Shown piece by piece: positions 12,860 to 24,517 of a DNA stretch of 64,000 nucleotides. The stretch's first letter is position 1. Every line of letters begins with the position of its first letter. Source of the DNA: Citrus sinensis (lineage: Eukaryota > Streptophyta > Magnoliopsida > Sapindales > Rutaceae). The notes beneath the pieces are model-generated. The model worked only from the letters and a program-made list of their open reading frames with translations, ran no database searches and had not been told where the DNA came from. The stretch covers positions 27,687,001 to 27,751,000 of the forward strand of contig NC_068563.1 of NCBI RefSeq assembly GCF_022201045.2. The letters run 5' to 3'. A program made the position numbers and the translations under genes.

Positions 12860-13973
12860 GTTGTTTGTTGTGAGAGTGGGTAAGGAATTCAAGGAGAATT
12901 TTTATTATTACTATGCTTTTGTTGACTGTTGAGAAGCGACACAGAGAAGAGTGAAGTGAGGTTTGGGGTCAAAGCGTCAATACGAGGAGTTGAGGGGTCT
13001 GTTTCAGGCGGGGATTATGAGGGTTGTTAGGGAGTAGTTAAAGACGAACCGGAAAATCGGGGTGGTTCGCGCGGTTTTTATTTATTTATTTTTTTATTAC
13101 ATCGGGTTATTGTTCAGCGGTGCAATTCATATTATATTATATTATATGAGATTAATAATTAATTATTAATGAGATTAGTTTACATTAAAAATTAATTTTT
13201 ATAACCCAAATTTTTATCACTTACATTTTTTAAAAAAGGAAATTATCTGTTTTTACTGAATCATATAAAACACTGATCAAATGACTGCCTTTACAGAATC
13301 CTTTTACCACTCACATTTAAGAAATGAAAAAACTGTCTGCCTTACAGACATATACTACAAAGCTAATAAATGAGTTCACAAATTTAGTGCTTGTCTCGAA
13401 GGTGCCCCTCTGTTCATATAATTTTGATTTATCCGTTAGCAAATTATTAACAGATTAAATTTGCGACATTACCCGTTGATACGAGCCATCTTTGGCGACA
13501 AAGCCTATGGCAGCAACATCATATTTTTATCATATTTAATCCATTAGGGACACAATTCACAAAAAATATAATCTGAATCATTACTACATAAACAAATATA
13601 TGAGTTATGTGCCCCTTATCCACGTCAGTAAAGGTCAACAATGAACAACAATTAAAAAAAAAAAAGAAAAAGAAATTCGAACATTAAAAATTTTTATCAA
13701 CCTCTTTTGGTACTCGTAATGGAAGACAGAGACAACCTCTCTTGATACAGAAGGCAACCAAGTGATGTCGAAACTTGCGCGAAAACTAGCGTTTCTGTTA
13801 TTTGTTAATTAACAATTAATTAAATTAAGCAAAATTTTTACATAGAAACTGGGGGGGAGCAAATTGATTAAACCCATAAACAAGTCTAGAAGTTAATTAA
13901 TTAGTTAATTAAAGTCTCTAGAATTCTAGAAGAGGTAGCATAGAGCAGCTGGTTGGCTGGTGGGGAGTGATGA
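12860..13973. other. SEC61B upstream region and downstream flank of the small ORF
   Basis: About 1.1 kb. The part next to 12860 must hold the SEC61B promoter and 5' UTR. The rest is AT-rich with short palindromes such as the ATTAATAATTAATTATTAAT stretch near 13151-13170. No gene is seen. Confidence 0.55.
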
Positions 13974-14201
13974 TCAGTGGAAATTGGGAGAAGCTGGAAG
14001 AGGAGGACCATGTAAAGGTCGAAGACGACGACGGGTGGTCTTGGCGCTGCTTTCACCAGCAGCTGATGCAGATATATCCTTTGGTTCAACACAATGAGCG
14101 ATTGTCACCGACACCACAAGAATCACACCCAAGCAAAATACAGCATAGCACTGCCGCCCCAGCTTCCCCAACAGTCCCTGCACCGTCTCCATCGTATACA
14201 T
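13974..14201 (-). CDS. Candidate small secreted-peptide precursor, IDA-like C-terminus
   Basis: Single ORF of 75 residues. What I see: a short N-terminus, a hydrophobic segment at about residues 18-37 (CYAVFCLGVILVVSVTIAHC) that could be a signal peptide cleaved after AHC, then an acidic/Ser/Ala linker (38-54). The chain ends in an Arg-rich, Pro-rich tail RRRLRPLHGPPLPASPNFH. This is the build of plant peptide-hormone precursors. The segment GPPLPAS resembles the G-x-P-I-P-P-S core of IDA/IDL abscission peptides, but the tail lacks the usual SAPSKRHN ending. CLE, CEP and RGF motifs do not fit. In-frame ATGs lie at 14201 and 14192. A TATA-like box lies 75-80 bases upstream. Whether the gene is real needs conservation or transcript evidence. 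Confidence 0.4.
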   Translation of the reverse strand: MYTMETVQGLLGKLGRQCYAVFCLGVILVVSVTIAHCVEPKDISASAAGESSAKTTRRRLRPLHGPPLPASPNFH

Positions 14202-14272
14202 ATATACGACTTTTTTTATCTTTCTATTGAAAGTAATATACGTAGTGCTGTAATATGAAATGTTCTGTGAAA

Positions 14273-14284
14273 GTGTGTATATAT
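14273..14284 (-). promoter_or_regulatory. TATA-like box before the small-peptide ORF
   Basis: On the minus strand the sequence reads GTATATATACAC, about 75 bases before the ATG at 14201. That spacing would give a 5' UTR of about 45 bases. A second TATA-like string overlaps the start codon itself and is too close to be used. Confidence 0.35.
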
Positions 14285-15792
14285 ACGGAAGAAAATTGGA
14301 AAGATAGCAAATGGTTTTGGTGGGTAGAGTGTACAGAGAGAGAGGGGAAACAGGGGGCAGGAATTAATTATTGATTAAAAAAAGGTGGAACAAAACCGGG
14401 GGATGAATTAGGATGAGCGAAGGCGGGGGATTGTCGTTTTGTTGCAGAAAAAAACTGACGGAGATAGGGATAATTCTTTCAGCTTCAGATGACAGCAAGG
14501 CAGTTTGTGGAGGGCAATGCAAGCAACACTTGGCCGATTCAATTCAAGAAGTGTTTTAATTGCATGCCCTGCTTTCTACCCTTTTCCTATGCGGACTTTT
14601 CAAATCTCCGGTTGGCTCAATTTTCGCAGAATCATACGTTGTTATCTTAATTTCCCTTTCTCTTATTGGTTTCCTCACTTCTTTAGGGATTACAATTTCG
14701 CTTACTGTCGCATAACTTTCCTCAATTACGGAAACATAAAAATAACGCGATGGTGAGTCGCTGCCCTTTTTGCCCGTTGTGGATACTGGATAAGGATTCA
14801 AAGTCTCTAATGGGGTCGATTTTCTTCTCATATTTAGAAATTAGAAAACTCGACTTATTCAAGTGTTAAAAAAAAAAAAAATCTTCTTTAGCTAATCATT
14901 CCTTATTTTTTAAAATTAAATAGTACAAATCTCTTTAGTGGCAAGATAAAAATCAATGTGAGGTATTTATTATCCAAGTCTTAATTTGAGTCTCATTTAA
15001 TTTGGTATTCATCTGTTAAATGTATTAACAAACTATAAAATTTATCATTCAAAAAATGAGTGACACGTGATATTGGGACTTATTAAGAAGATAATGACTT
15101 ATTTCAATCCTAATGTCTAGATTTTTTTTTTTTTAGCTACAATGCCAAAATTCTAAACATAACTTTTAAGAAATTGATATGTCGGTATTCTTCATAACAA
15201 AGGCAAACTTACAAATAATTAAGATTTTATCACTATTTATAATTCAAAGAGATTCTAATAATTAAAAGGATTAGATGATTCTAGGTTAATTTTGCATTCC
15301 AACGACCTCTCAATATTTTACTAATGAATTAAATTATAAAAAAAAAAAATCCAACTCTACTGCTTCGCATTGAAGTTTGTTTGAATATTGTAAAAAGAGC
15401 TGCCTCTGTATACAAAAGTGCAACGCGCTTCACTTAAACTTTTGTTTACGGAGTAGAATTACAAGTCTCCATATCGTATATTGACTAACCATGGGAGTAA
15501 TAATTGAAACACAAAGCCACTACTTACACTACTATTAATACAAAATTACAAATTGTACAAAAAAAAAAAAAAAAAATTAAGTACATATGCAAATAAACAA
15601 TTGCAGAGCTCCTTGAGTACCAATCTTCATGACGTACCGCCAAACCATCCCAAGAGCAAAAGAACTTTTCTTTACAAGGTGATGAAACACATTCGAAGAC
15701 TCGTCACCCTTTGGCCTAGGCCCTGAAATTAAGTTGCTCTTATGTATAATTAATTAATTTCATGAAACTGAATCCCGCAATATTTTGCTTAA
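14285..15792. other. Intergenic region, no gene seen
   Basis: It runs from the upstream side of the small ORF to the 3' side of the MLO gene that ends at 15793. A 91-codon open frame at 14556-14831 (-) has no recognisable motif. The remainder is AT-rich with A/T runs. Confidence 0.5.
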
Positions 15793-18700
15793 TTATGTAA
15801 TTGTCCTCTTATCAAACGAAAATTCTTTCGTTGTTACAATATCGATCTCATGTTGTTGGCTAGGCCCCGGGTCATTTGCACCCTTGTTATATTCTATGTA
15901 GAAACCTTGTTCAATGTGGTGTGGCGATGAGCCTTCGCCGTGGAACGTGTGCGACGGAGACGGTGACTCGGAGTCCAAATACTGCTCCATGGATCTTCTC
16001 GGTGACGTCTGGACGCTGTCCATTTCGCCCCGGTAATGGCGGAGGAGGTGCACCGGAGACATGTTGTAGGATGGGGTGGATGGCCTGCTGGACAAAGGTG
16101 TCACAGACCCTTTGTTTTGTTTAATGTGTTTTTTGGCTGTATGATGCCAATTCTTTAGAGCTGCTGCTACTCTTTCGTTGAATATGGTTGGTTTCATATT
16201 TGAACCCATCTGTTAATCAATAATTGTGTCATTCATAATATATTATTACAACATTGCAAATAATTACGAAGTAGCTTACTTGTACATACCTGAGTTACCA
16301 GGGCATAGAGTGGGAGAGTGACATAGCTGCAAAGTATCTGAATGAGGACCCTGAGAAAAATTTAATCAACAATAATTAAGCATGTCTGCCAGCAATTTGG
16401 TTAATTATTAATTCAATAATTAATTAGAAAGCAAATTTAATTACCCCATTGTGATTCTGATGACTATGTCCTCTGTATGCTCATGGAAACAAGATTCGAT
16501 CCCGAACTCAAACTGAAAAAAATAAAATAAATAAATGAATAAACAAATAAATATAGAGCTTCATGACTATCATTCTATTTAAAAAGAAAATGATGATAAG
16601 TGAAAAACAAAATCCAGAGGAGCTTACCCAACTCCATGCAAAGAAAGCTAGCTGAAAGGCGTTCTGCGATGAAAAAACCAAAAAGAGATGTCACAAAAGT
16701 TTCTTCCTTTCTCAATGGAAATAAGTAAACACTGACCAATTGACTATAGTTTCATGAGGTGGGTGTAAAGAGAAACAAGTTAAATAGGTACCTGAAAGAG
16801 AACAAAGTTGATGAGATAAAGAATGAGGCGAGGCTGACTGAACCAAAACAGGTCATCACCAAGCTGAACTACTGGAACTCCCTTTAGAACTTCTCCTCTT
16901 TCTTGAATTCTAATTCCCATTTTGGTTATGATCACTTGCAGCTTGGTTCCCACCAGCAAGATCACCTGCAAATTTATCATCAGCCGTTGATTAATAATCC
17001 CGCTGTTAACTAATAAAAAGGGTAGGCTGATTAAGGATGTATAAAAGTTTGGAAAGATAATTAACTTAATTATATGTGCTTACAATTAATGGGATAAAGG
17101 GTAGCCATAGATAAGCATACCAGCCTGTACAGAAAGAATTGTAAGATGAAATATTAGTCAGTTTGTTCGGTTAGTATTGGATATAAAAATAAAACACATG
17201 GAACATAAATGAGTATTATTTGAAAATATAATTTACTCACCATGAGTGTTGAAAAGCAGAAACACCACTGCGAAGAACCAGATTAATGGACTGAAATTGA
17301 AATTAAAGCAATAAAAAGGGTTAAGTTCGTTTATAATGTGGAATTTGCAATTAAGATGTGCATCACTACTAAATAAATAAGAAGGTTTACAACTAAATGT
17401 ACTGACCTGATTCCCACAACCACCTTGAAATCCTCTTCCAGTGACCTATTGATGTATTTTTGGAAGTTAAATTGGGTATGGCTTTGTGGTGCCAAATGTG
17501 CCTGAAAATTCAAAATTATTGACAACAAAAAAAACGACTTCCATAAGTTTCAACATACATTTGACAGATTGAATTGTGGACAATGAACACAGATTTAATT
17601 TGTAAATTGCAAGAACTAATTAAACAAGGTAGTTGGACATTTGGCAAATAGAGGCTATGAGTTCTTACCAGTCATTCATTGAATTATTATTAATCGATTA
17701 TCAGGTTAAATTCATGGGCGAACTCAACTAAGGTCTATAAGAAGTTGAAGTTTAAAGAATATGTTATTACTTTTTCTTTTCTTTTTTTTTTTCCTTAGTG
17801 TAGTCCAAGTCTTTTCTAAGAGAAACAATTAAAAAATATTTGGTCATATTTAAAACAAACAAAGTACCTATAGTTGGTAGTAAAAACTACTCTTGGGAGC
17901 CTTGGAAACCAAAAGTCAAAGAAACTAGATCATTAAACAGAGTGTTTTAATAATAATTTAAAAAAGAATAATCAACAACACAACTCGACAAGATGAGAAC
18001 TTTTTAAAATAAAAAAATTTGAGTTTCTGATACTTTCAAATATGCTCTAATGAACAATTAGAATATCCAAATCTCTTCAAATTGGATTAAAATTCTTTTA
18101 ATCAACCCCCGTAATCTATGCTCCTGAGTCCGAAAACCATTTTCGGTCTTAATTAATCCAACCATTTTACATGCATCTCCATCAGAATTATTCAAAGCTC
18201 TTTGTATATCTAACTGAAAATATTAATAATTCAAGGAAAAAATAGTTGACAAAATTAATAATATTTGATTGAAATTGCCAAACTTTGAAAACACAAGAAA
18301 ATTACCGTGACAAATCCATGCCTGAGAGTTAAGTAATCAACCTTGGGAACCGACCGAACAAATTGCCTGAAGAAACAAACCTGAAAAAAATAAATTACAA
18401 ATCAAGAAAATTCGAAACAATGTGAACAAGATTATTCCCTCAATTGAGTTCGCACAAATACAAAAATAAATAAAAGGAATGAATAGACGTGAAAATGCTT
18501 CAGTTTTTTTATGAATAAAAGTCAGAAGTCAAAAGTCATTTCAATTCCTTTTTTTTTTTTTTTGGGCGGAAATTATATGGTTTCTGGTGCAGTCGTAATA
18601 TAAGCAGCCATGTTAGGACCGCCATCGACCTTCATTAATTTATGAACAAAATTTCTAACGAATATGAAATTAATAAAATTGACTGATTATAAGCCCCACG

Positions 18701-20487
18701 TGGTCCTATACCCATCAAAGAAAATAATATCTAATTAATTGAAAAACCTTTAGAAAAAGTTTGAAAAATCTGTACACTTTGGATATGAACAAAAGTGTCA
18801 TCCACCTAATTAAATATTTTGTCTCATATAATTTATTTTTTCAAGTGCCTATTTTTAAAACCAAGAGAATTTATATGTATGTTTTAGCAAATATTAGAGG
18901 TGTATGAGCCTTTTTTGCCCTACTTTTTCAAATCATATATAAAAGTGGGTTAACAAATTTGGATATTTGATGGTCAAGTTTGAAAAGTTAAGGGAGTTAT
19001 TGAAGAAACAAACAAGAACTTTTTGGTAATAAAATTTGTTTGATAGTGGCTATCACGAAACTAATCTCTCGAGTTATCGTATGCATTAAATTTTGGGCAA
19101 TTGATAGTTGATCAGATTGAATAATATAGCTCATAAGCTGTTCTAGGTTCTAATAATAATTAATGATGAAAGGGATTGGTGAAGTAAATATTGCTTAATT
19201 TGGTAACAATTTGCAAACTTGCACATGTCAATATTTTTTTAAAGGTAGCTTGTGCCAATGAACTTCATTGAATTAAACACTCTTATGCATGCATGCTATC
19301 CAGTAAAATATTGATAACAAGAAAGAAATGAAAGAGAGTTTCTTACTATCCAAATGAGGACAGGTGTCTTGGTCCACGAACTCAAATGCCTCCTGCCAAA
19401 CGATGTCTCTCTTGCAAATCTGAACCTCTCAGGATCTGTAAATAAAATCAACGAAATATCAATGTCAGCGTTTAGTTTAGATATAATATATTTTTTTCTG
19501 AACAAAATGTACCTTTGAGCTCAAGTTGTAAAAAGCAGATGTTCAATTTTTTCGGCAAATTAATTGGACTAACCGTGAGAGAACTGATACTCAATGGTTC
19601 TTGTTTCCTTTTCCCATTTCTTCCACTTCTTCATCTGGGTGTTGATTAGCCAACAAATTAGCCAAAAATAAATAAATAAATAAAGAATGAGAATGGGGGA
19701 GCTGAGAGAGGTGACGTTTGCGGAGAAATTAGAATTTAATTACCTTGGCTCTGCTCAAGGCCATTGTAAGGATACTGTAAAGGACATGGAAAAGTGCTAA
19801 GACAAAGATGAAAATATGGAGTTGATGGAGACCGTCCTCAGACACAAATGGAACTTTGCCCTGCCAATTGTTGAAATTTACGTGCAATTTAGTAAAAATC
19901 TAAATTGTAATTATTACATATCAAGATTTGTATGTGGCCGACTTATTATTATTTATAATACCAAAATAAATCAGAGGATTGAAGTTTCAAATGAAAAAAT
20001 CTTAAGGAAAAAGCTCGTTGAGCAAAAGAATCTTTAAACTTTTGCCTTCACACAGGACAAGATCAAGTTATGGAGAATTTACGCAACATATTAATCGCAT
20101 TGCCTATTGATGGAATATAATATATTATTTATAGATATATACTGGTCAAAGCATACCTTGGAACATTTGTCGGTTGTTGATCCCGCCGCCAAAGCTCTTC
20201 GGATACTTCCACCCGAGGCGGCCACCGCCGCCAGAAGCCTCCGGCGGTTTTCGTGTTCTGTCGTTTCTTGTTCAGTAGTCTCCTTCTCATTGTTTAGCTC
20301 TGCTTCTCTTTCCTTATCGCATGGATGCCATGTATTTGCTACACTTTCTGGTATGCATATTTTTGATATCCAACTACCTGCTACTGTTAGTAGCAACGAT
20401 ATGAACCCCAGTAGCATCAACTCTACACGCCCAAAAAGAATTAAAAAAATTGTTAAGAAGCTTGCACTTTGGTTATAATATTAACTG

Positions 20488-20520
<33 letters not shown>

Positions 20521-20839
20521 TAATTATCAATAAGTAATTAAAATGATGAAGTTCTTCTACATGCACCTGATTTGATCTTTTCGAGTGCTTCGTATAAAGC
20601 TCTCTTGTGTTTCTTTGTCAGCCACTGCAAAGGTGAAAGAGTTTCCAAAGTTGAGTACAAAATCACTCACAAAAACGAAGCTCATAAGTGTTCGTAAAGA
20701 GTTAAAAATCACTCACCTTTCCGATAAGATGGATTATGTGCTCGATAATTATTGAAATCGTAACCAAAACAAAACAAACGACCGCAACGGCCCATGTCGG
20801 CGTCTCCTCCAAAGATCTTCCTCCGCTAGCTCCGGCCAT
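15793..20839 (-). CDS. MLO: MLO family seven-transmembrane protein, clade V (MLO2/6/12 type)
   Basis: Fifteen exons, in gene order: 20717-20839, 20567-20624, 20157-20422, 19744-19860, 19574-19634, 19347-19435, 18306-18380, 17407-17501, 17241-17290, 17084-17124, 16792-16965, 16628-16663, 16445-16512, 16290-16350 and 15793-16209. They join to 576 residues, all GT-AG. MLO proteins are plasma-membrane proteins with seven membrane segments and a cytosolic C-terminus that binds calmodulin. Clade V members are needed for powdery mildew entry in dicots. Visible marks are the [16 protein letters not shown] start, [17 protein letters not shown], the [22 protein letters not shown] loop and [12 protein letters not shown]. 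The calmodulin-binding region lies around [12 protein letters not shown] (about residues 450-475), and the clade V end motif EFSFDKR is present. The reading frame is intact, so no natural mlo-type break is visible. Confidence 0.95.
20499..20522. repeat. (AT)n microsatellite in MLO intron 2
   Basis: About 24 bases of alternating A and T follow a short CATA run, inside the intron between exons 2 and 3 of the clade V MLO gene. Confidence 0.9.
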
Positions 20840-21002
20840 ATAATCAACTCTCCAGTCTGCGAAATATTATCAATGAGACTCTCGAGAATTTCTTATTAAT
20901 CTAATTAATAACAGTCAGATTCTCTGATGACTCAGGTCTGTGAGGGACTGAGGGGGAGAAGGAAAGAACGAACACTGAGTGCAAAAAAGGATGCGTTAAT
21001 TT

Positions 21003-21010
21003 GTATATAC
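21003..21010 (-). promoter_or_regulatory. Probable TATA box of the clade V MLO gene
   Basis: On the minus strand the string GTATATAC lies about 165 bases before the ATG at 20839. Assigned by position and sequence only. Confidence 0.4.
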
Positions 21011-23216
21011 ATACTAAAGCTTTTGCTAATGGGGAATAAAGTTGTTGACGCAACTTGATAGAAAAGACGAAATGAAGGAGCCACGCAAGTGGGACGTCTT
21101 GACTTTTAAACGCGTGAGATAAAGGGTGACAGAAGACTCGAATTTGCGTAAAATGTTTTTAATATGTATGTTGATTTTTTCTTTGACCAATTGAAACGGG
21201 TGTGGATTCTTTTCCTCAGCAGATTTTTTATAACTTAAATGTTAGCCGCGGTGAATCACTTCACTGAGTCAACCCCTTTGAAGTTTGATTGGACAAGTCA
21301 ATCTTCTCGTCTTGTTTAGTAATTTGAAAAATTTTAAAATACCGTTTGCATGGAGATAATCGTACGGCTGAGAATTGATCGAGCGTGTTCAGATGCAGTT
21401 CCTAGTTCCGTGATCCATAAACAAAAAAATTTATACATTCCATATATTTTTTTATTTTTCATGTATTCCTACGAGACTCGACGAATTATTTGAGCTTTTC
21501 TATGTATATATCGTAAAATGATGTATACAATATTTTATTGGATTAATCCTCCAATTATTTTGATCGTAATCTTCTTGTCATGTTTATTATATATGCAAAT
21601 AATGAAACATGTGAAAAAAATATGAATAAAGAACACATTTTCGGCACATGGTGACACATACTTGCCAACTCAGGCATTTGGACAATTCATTGTTTAGATA
21701 CCAGTTAGTAAGTTTTAGAGATTGATACGATCTGCAGATCTTATCAAGACTATCAGAGTAACGATATACTTTTGTAAATAAATACCCTAAAAAATTTTAT
21801 TTTTATGAGGGTGTCATGTCATGTGGGAAATAACTAATTTTTAAATGTTGAAGGTAGTAAATTAAATCATATCAACAGCCAATTAATGAAATCCATCTCG
21901 ACAATTTTTTATTTTTTATTTTGGTAACTAGCATTACTGCATCGACCCACATGCATGTACTCACAAAAGTAACACTGCAAGTTGATATTTGTTTAAGAGA
22001 CAAATTTTTTTTTTCATAATCTAAACCTAGCGATGTTAGGTGTAGGACATTTTATCTCTTTTCCTAAACCAATAAGAAGGTGTTTAAAATAGAAAATTTT
22101 ATTTTCTTTCTGGTACTCTACAATTAATGTAGATGTTAAGTGTAGGAATTTGTCCTTTGTTCACACCTGAGTTCTCACTTATTGAGATATATTTTCCAAA
22201 TTTTCATTTAGTTGATTGTTCTAAACCACCATCTTGCTATAAATGAAAATTGGAGTCTATTCTTAGGCTTTTAACAAAATTTGGCGACATTATATCACCA
22301 ATCAACCTCAATAAGGCAATGATTAAGCAAATTATAACCTTATGTACAATATGGTCGGCGAAAATTAATCTACAAGAGAAATTTTTGACTGACACTCACT
22401 GACTTTCATGTTATGTTTTTAATTTTAGATTTTAAAATCATCCCCTTTTAAACTAATTTTGTTTATTTTCAAAGTTTTTTTTTTCACAGACTTTCAAAGA
22501 TTTGAACTGATCAATTCCTGGTTGAAGAAACCAGTTCTGCTGCCAACATAATTGATACGGGAGCTTATAAAATAATATATATGGTGCCGGGGGGGGGGGG
22601 GGTGGTGGGGAAGAAAATATATATATATGTAAAAGGTAACGGTCGAATATATCTAAAGGTAAAAAAATATGTCCAAATTAATTGTTTTACATTTTATACC
22701 TAATTTATCATAAGGTTAATTATTATATGAACATAGCTAGTCAAAAATGTCCAACCAATGATTGAGCTGCATGCATGCATGCCTAAAAGAGTTTCATTAT
22801 TCAAATAGTTTTTTATTTAAAAGTTCCTTTCTTTGGCAAAAGTTTAGTGGCTCAAATATTATTATTGACCACATGGATATGTCATTCAAAATTAAACTAC
22901 TCAAGATTGGCCGAGAAACCGATGGCTATTCGAATCATACAAGCTTTGTCTGCGTCTGTTCTTCGTGTCTAGGTTCATATTCACATCAGAGTGCGTTTTA
23001 GTTTAGGCGTTTTAGTCGTACCGTACGTTTGTTATGACTAATATGGAAAATTCTATTTTGAAAATTGAAAAACAAAAAACAAAATGGATCATCAAACCGC
23101 AGGCAATATTTTGTGACGTTCAATCTTTGAAAACACTTAACTTTTAAAAAAAAACTACATTACAATTTTATTAATGATATAATTAGAAAATTGTAGAAAT
23201 CAATTGACTTAAACTT

Positions 23217-23300
23217 AATCAGTGGTGTAGTGGTTAATTATGAGCGTAATTCAAAAATCAAATATAAAACCATAGGGATCCATCCCACCCTGCACGTCCT
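23217..23300 (+). mobile_element. Possible degraded tRNA-derived SINE head
   Basis: GGTGTAGTGGTTA at 23224-23236 matches the tRNA A-box style found in plant SINEs, and a weak B-box-like string (AATTCAAAAATC) follows about 20 bases later. No tRNA fold is formed and no clear tail or target duplication was found. Confidence 0.2.
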
Positions 23301-24048
23301 ATCCAAATAAAATGACTCCATTTTTGTTTTTCTGATAATTATTATGAAAGGACTTGATAATTCTATATACGTGCCACGAGTTTTGTTAATTATTATGATA
23401 AGGTTAAGATTATTAAGTAACTCGCATATTCAACGAGCTATTTGATTATGTGACATGGACCTGATGTGTTGGCATTATTGCAATCTCAGGTTTATAGCAA
23501 CTTAATTCCTTACCTCACTTGTCTTCTAAAGCTCTATGATTTTCTCCGAGCCAACGAATGAAATGCATTGGGTGTGACCCTCACTCTAATTGGTCAAGGG
23601 CTTGAATAACTGAGTTCCGGAAAGCTATCTCGAAAGCAATTCACTTTGGGAGCCATCCGGATTAAACAAATTAACCATTTTGATCACCATTGCCGAAGAT
23701 TTTTCCTTAAAAGCGAGCATGAGCCGTGTACATGCTGCTTGTATGTGGTTTGGTTTGGGTCAATTTGATTGGCCCCTCATATTAATTTGATAATTTGTGG
23801 ATAGACGTGGAGAATATGGTTGGTTGTTAAAAAAAGGATATATACTTTCAGACGAGAGAAAGTCTTGGATAATTTGAAATTGTCTTACATACGCGTGCGT
23901 GCGTGTAGTACTCTTATTAAATGTTAAAAAAAAAAAAAAACTTATCATTGTAGTATTGACAGCAATAGATTACAAAAAAAAAAAAAAAAAAAAAAAGAAG
24001 AAGAAATACCTTATTTGGTACATTGAACAATATAAATATCTTACACAT

Positions 24049-24517
24049 ACGTTGTTTTTACTGGATTTTGGTTTACAAGGAAGACGGGTAAAATCTCACC
24101 AAAACAATAAATTTGTTTTAGGGGGTTTGGGGTATTTCACTGGGTCGTGATGTATAGGCTAGTTTTGAAATTAAAGGAGCTAGAGAATAAGAGGACTAAG
24201 ATGGCAGCAGCAAGAGGTCTGAAATGGAGTAGGAAAACTTGACAGAATCCCTCTAAATCTGCAAAACAAGGAAATGAGGTTAGAGATGGAACCGGCGATG
24301 GCCGGTGACTACACTCCAGCGCTCAAGTCAGCTATTTGAACTTTGTAGGCGATGAGAGCTTGCAAGCCCTCTGCAAATTGCGATGGCTGGAGGTTGAAGA
24401 AGACCACAGCCCTCTAGTTTTGTGTGTGTTTTTGTGATGAATATTAGAGTGTTCGCGGGATAGAATTTTTTTTTTTTGCTTTTATATAGTACAGTCTTAA
24501 TACATTACCACGTGGCA
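24049..24517 (-). promoter_or_regulatory. Promoter-like block with ATG-free leader, possible solo LTR
   Basis: Read on the minus strand: a perfect CCACGTGG palindrome (24508-24515), a TATA box CTATATAAAAGC (24478-24489), then about 400 bases without any ATG until 24048. A strong 3' splice-site-like string, TTCCTTGTTTTGCAG, lies inside the leader (24258-24272). No protein follows that I recognise. It could be a transcribed-leader LTR fragment, or an orphan promoter with first exon. Confidence 0.35.

Noticed and set aside
14556..14831. 91-codon open frame on the minus strand with charged composition
   Set aside because: No motif, no plausible promoter or splice context, and it lies in the upstream region of the small-peptide ORF.
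22589..22613. Long G run followed by GGTGGTGGGG, possible G-quadruplex
   Set aside because: Homopolymer runs of this kind are common in intergenic DNA and prone to sequencing error; no functional context is visible.
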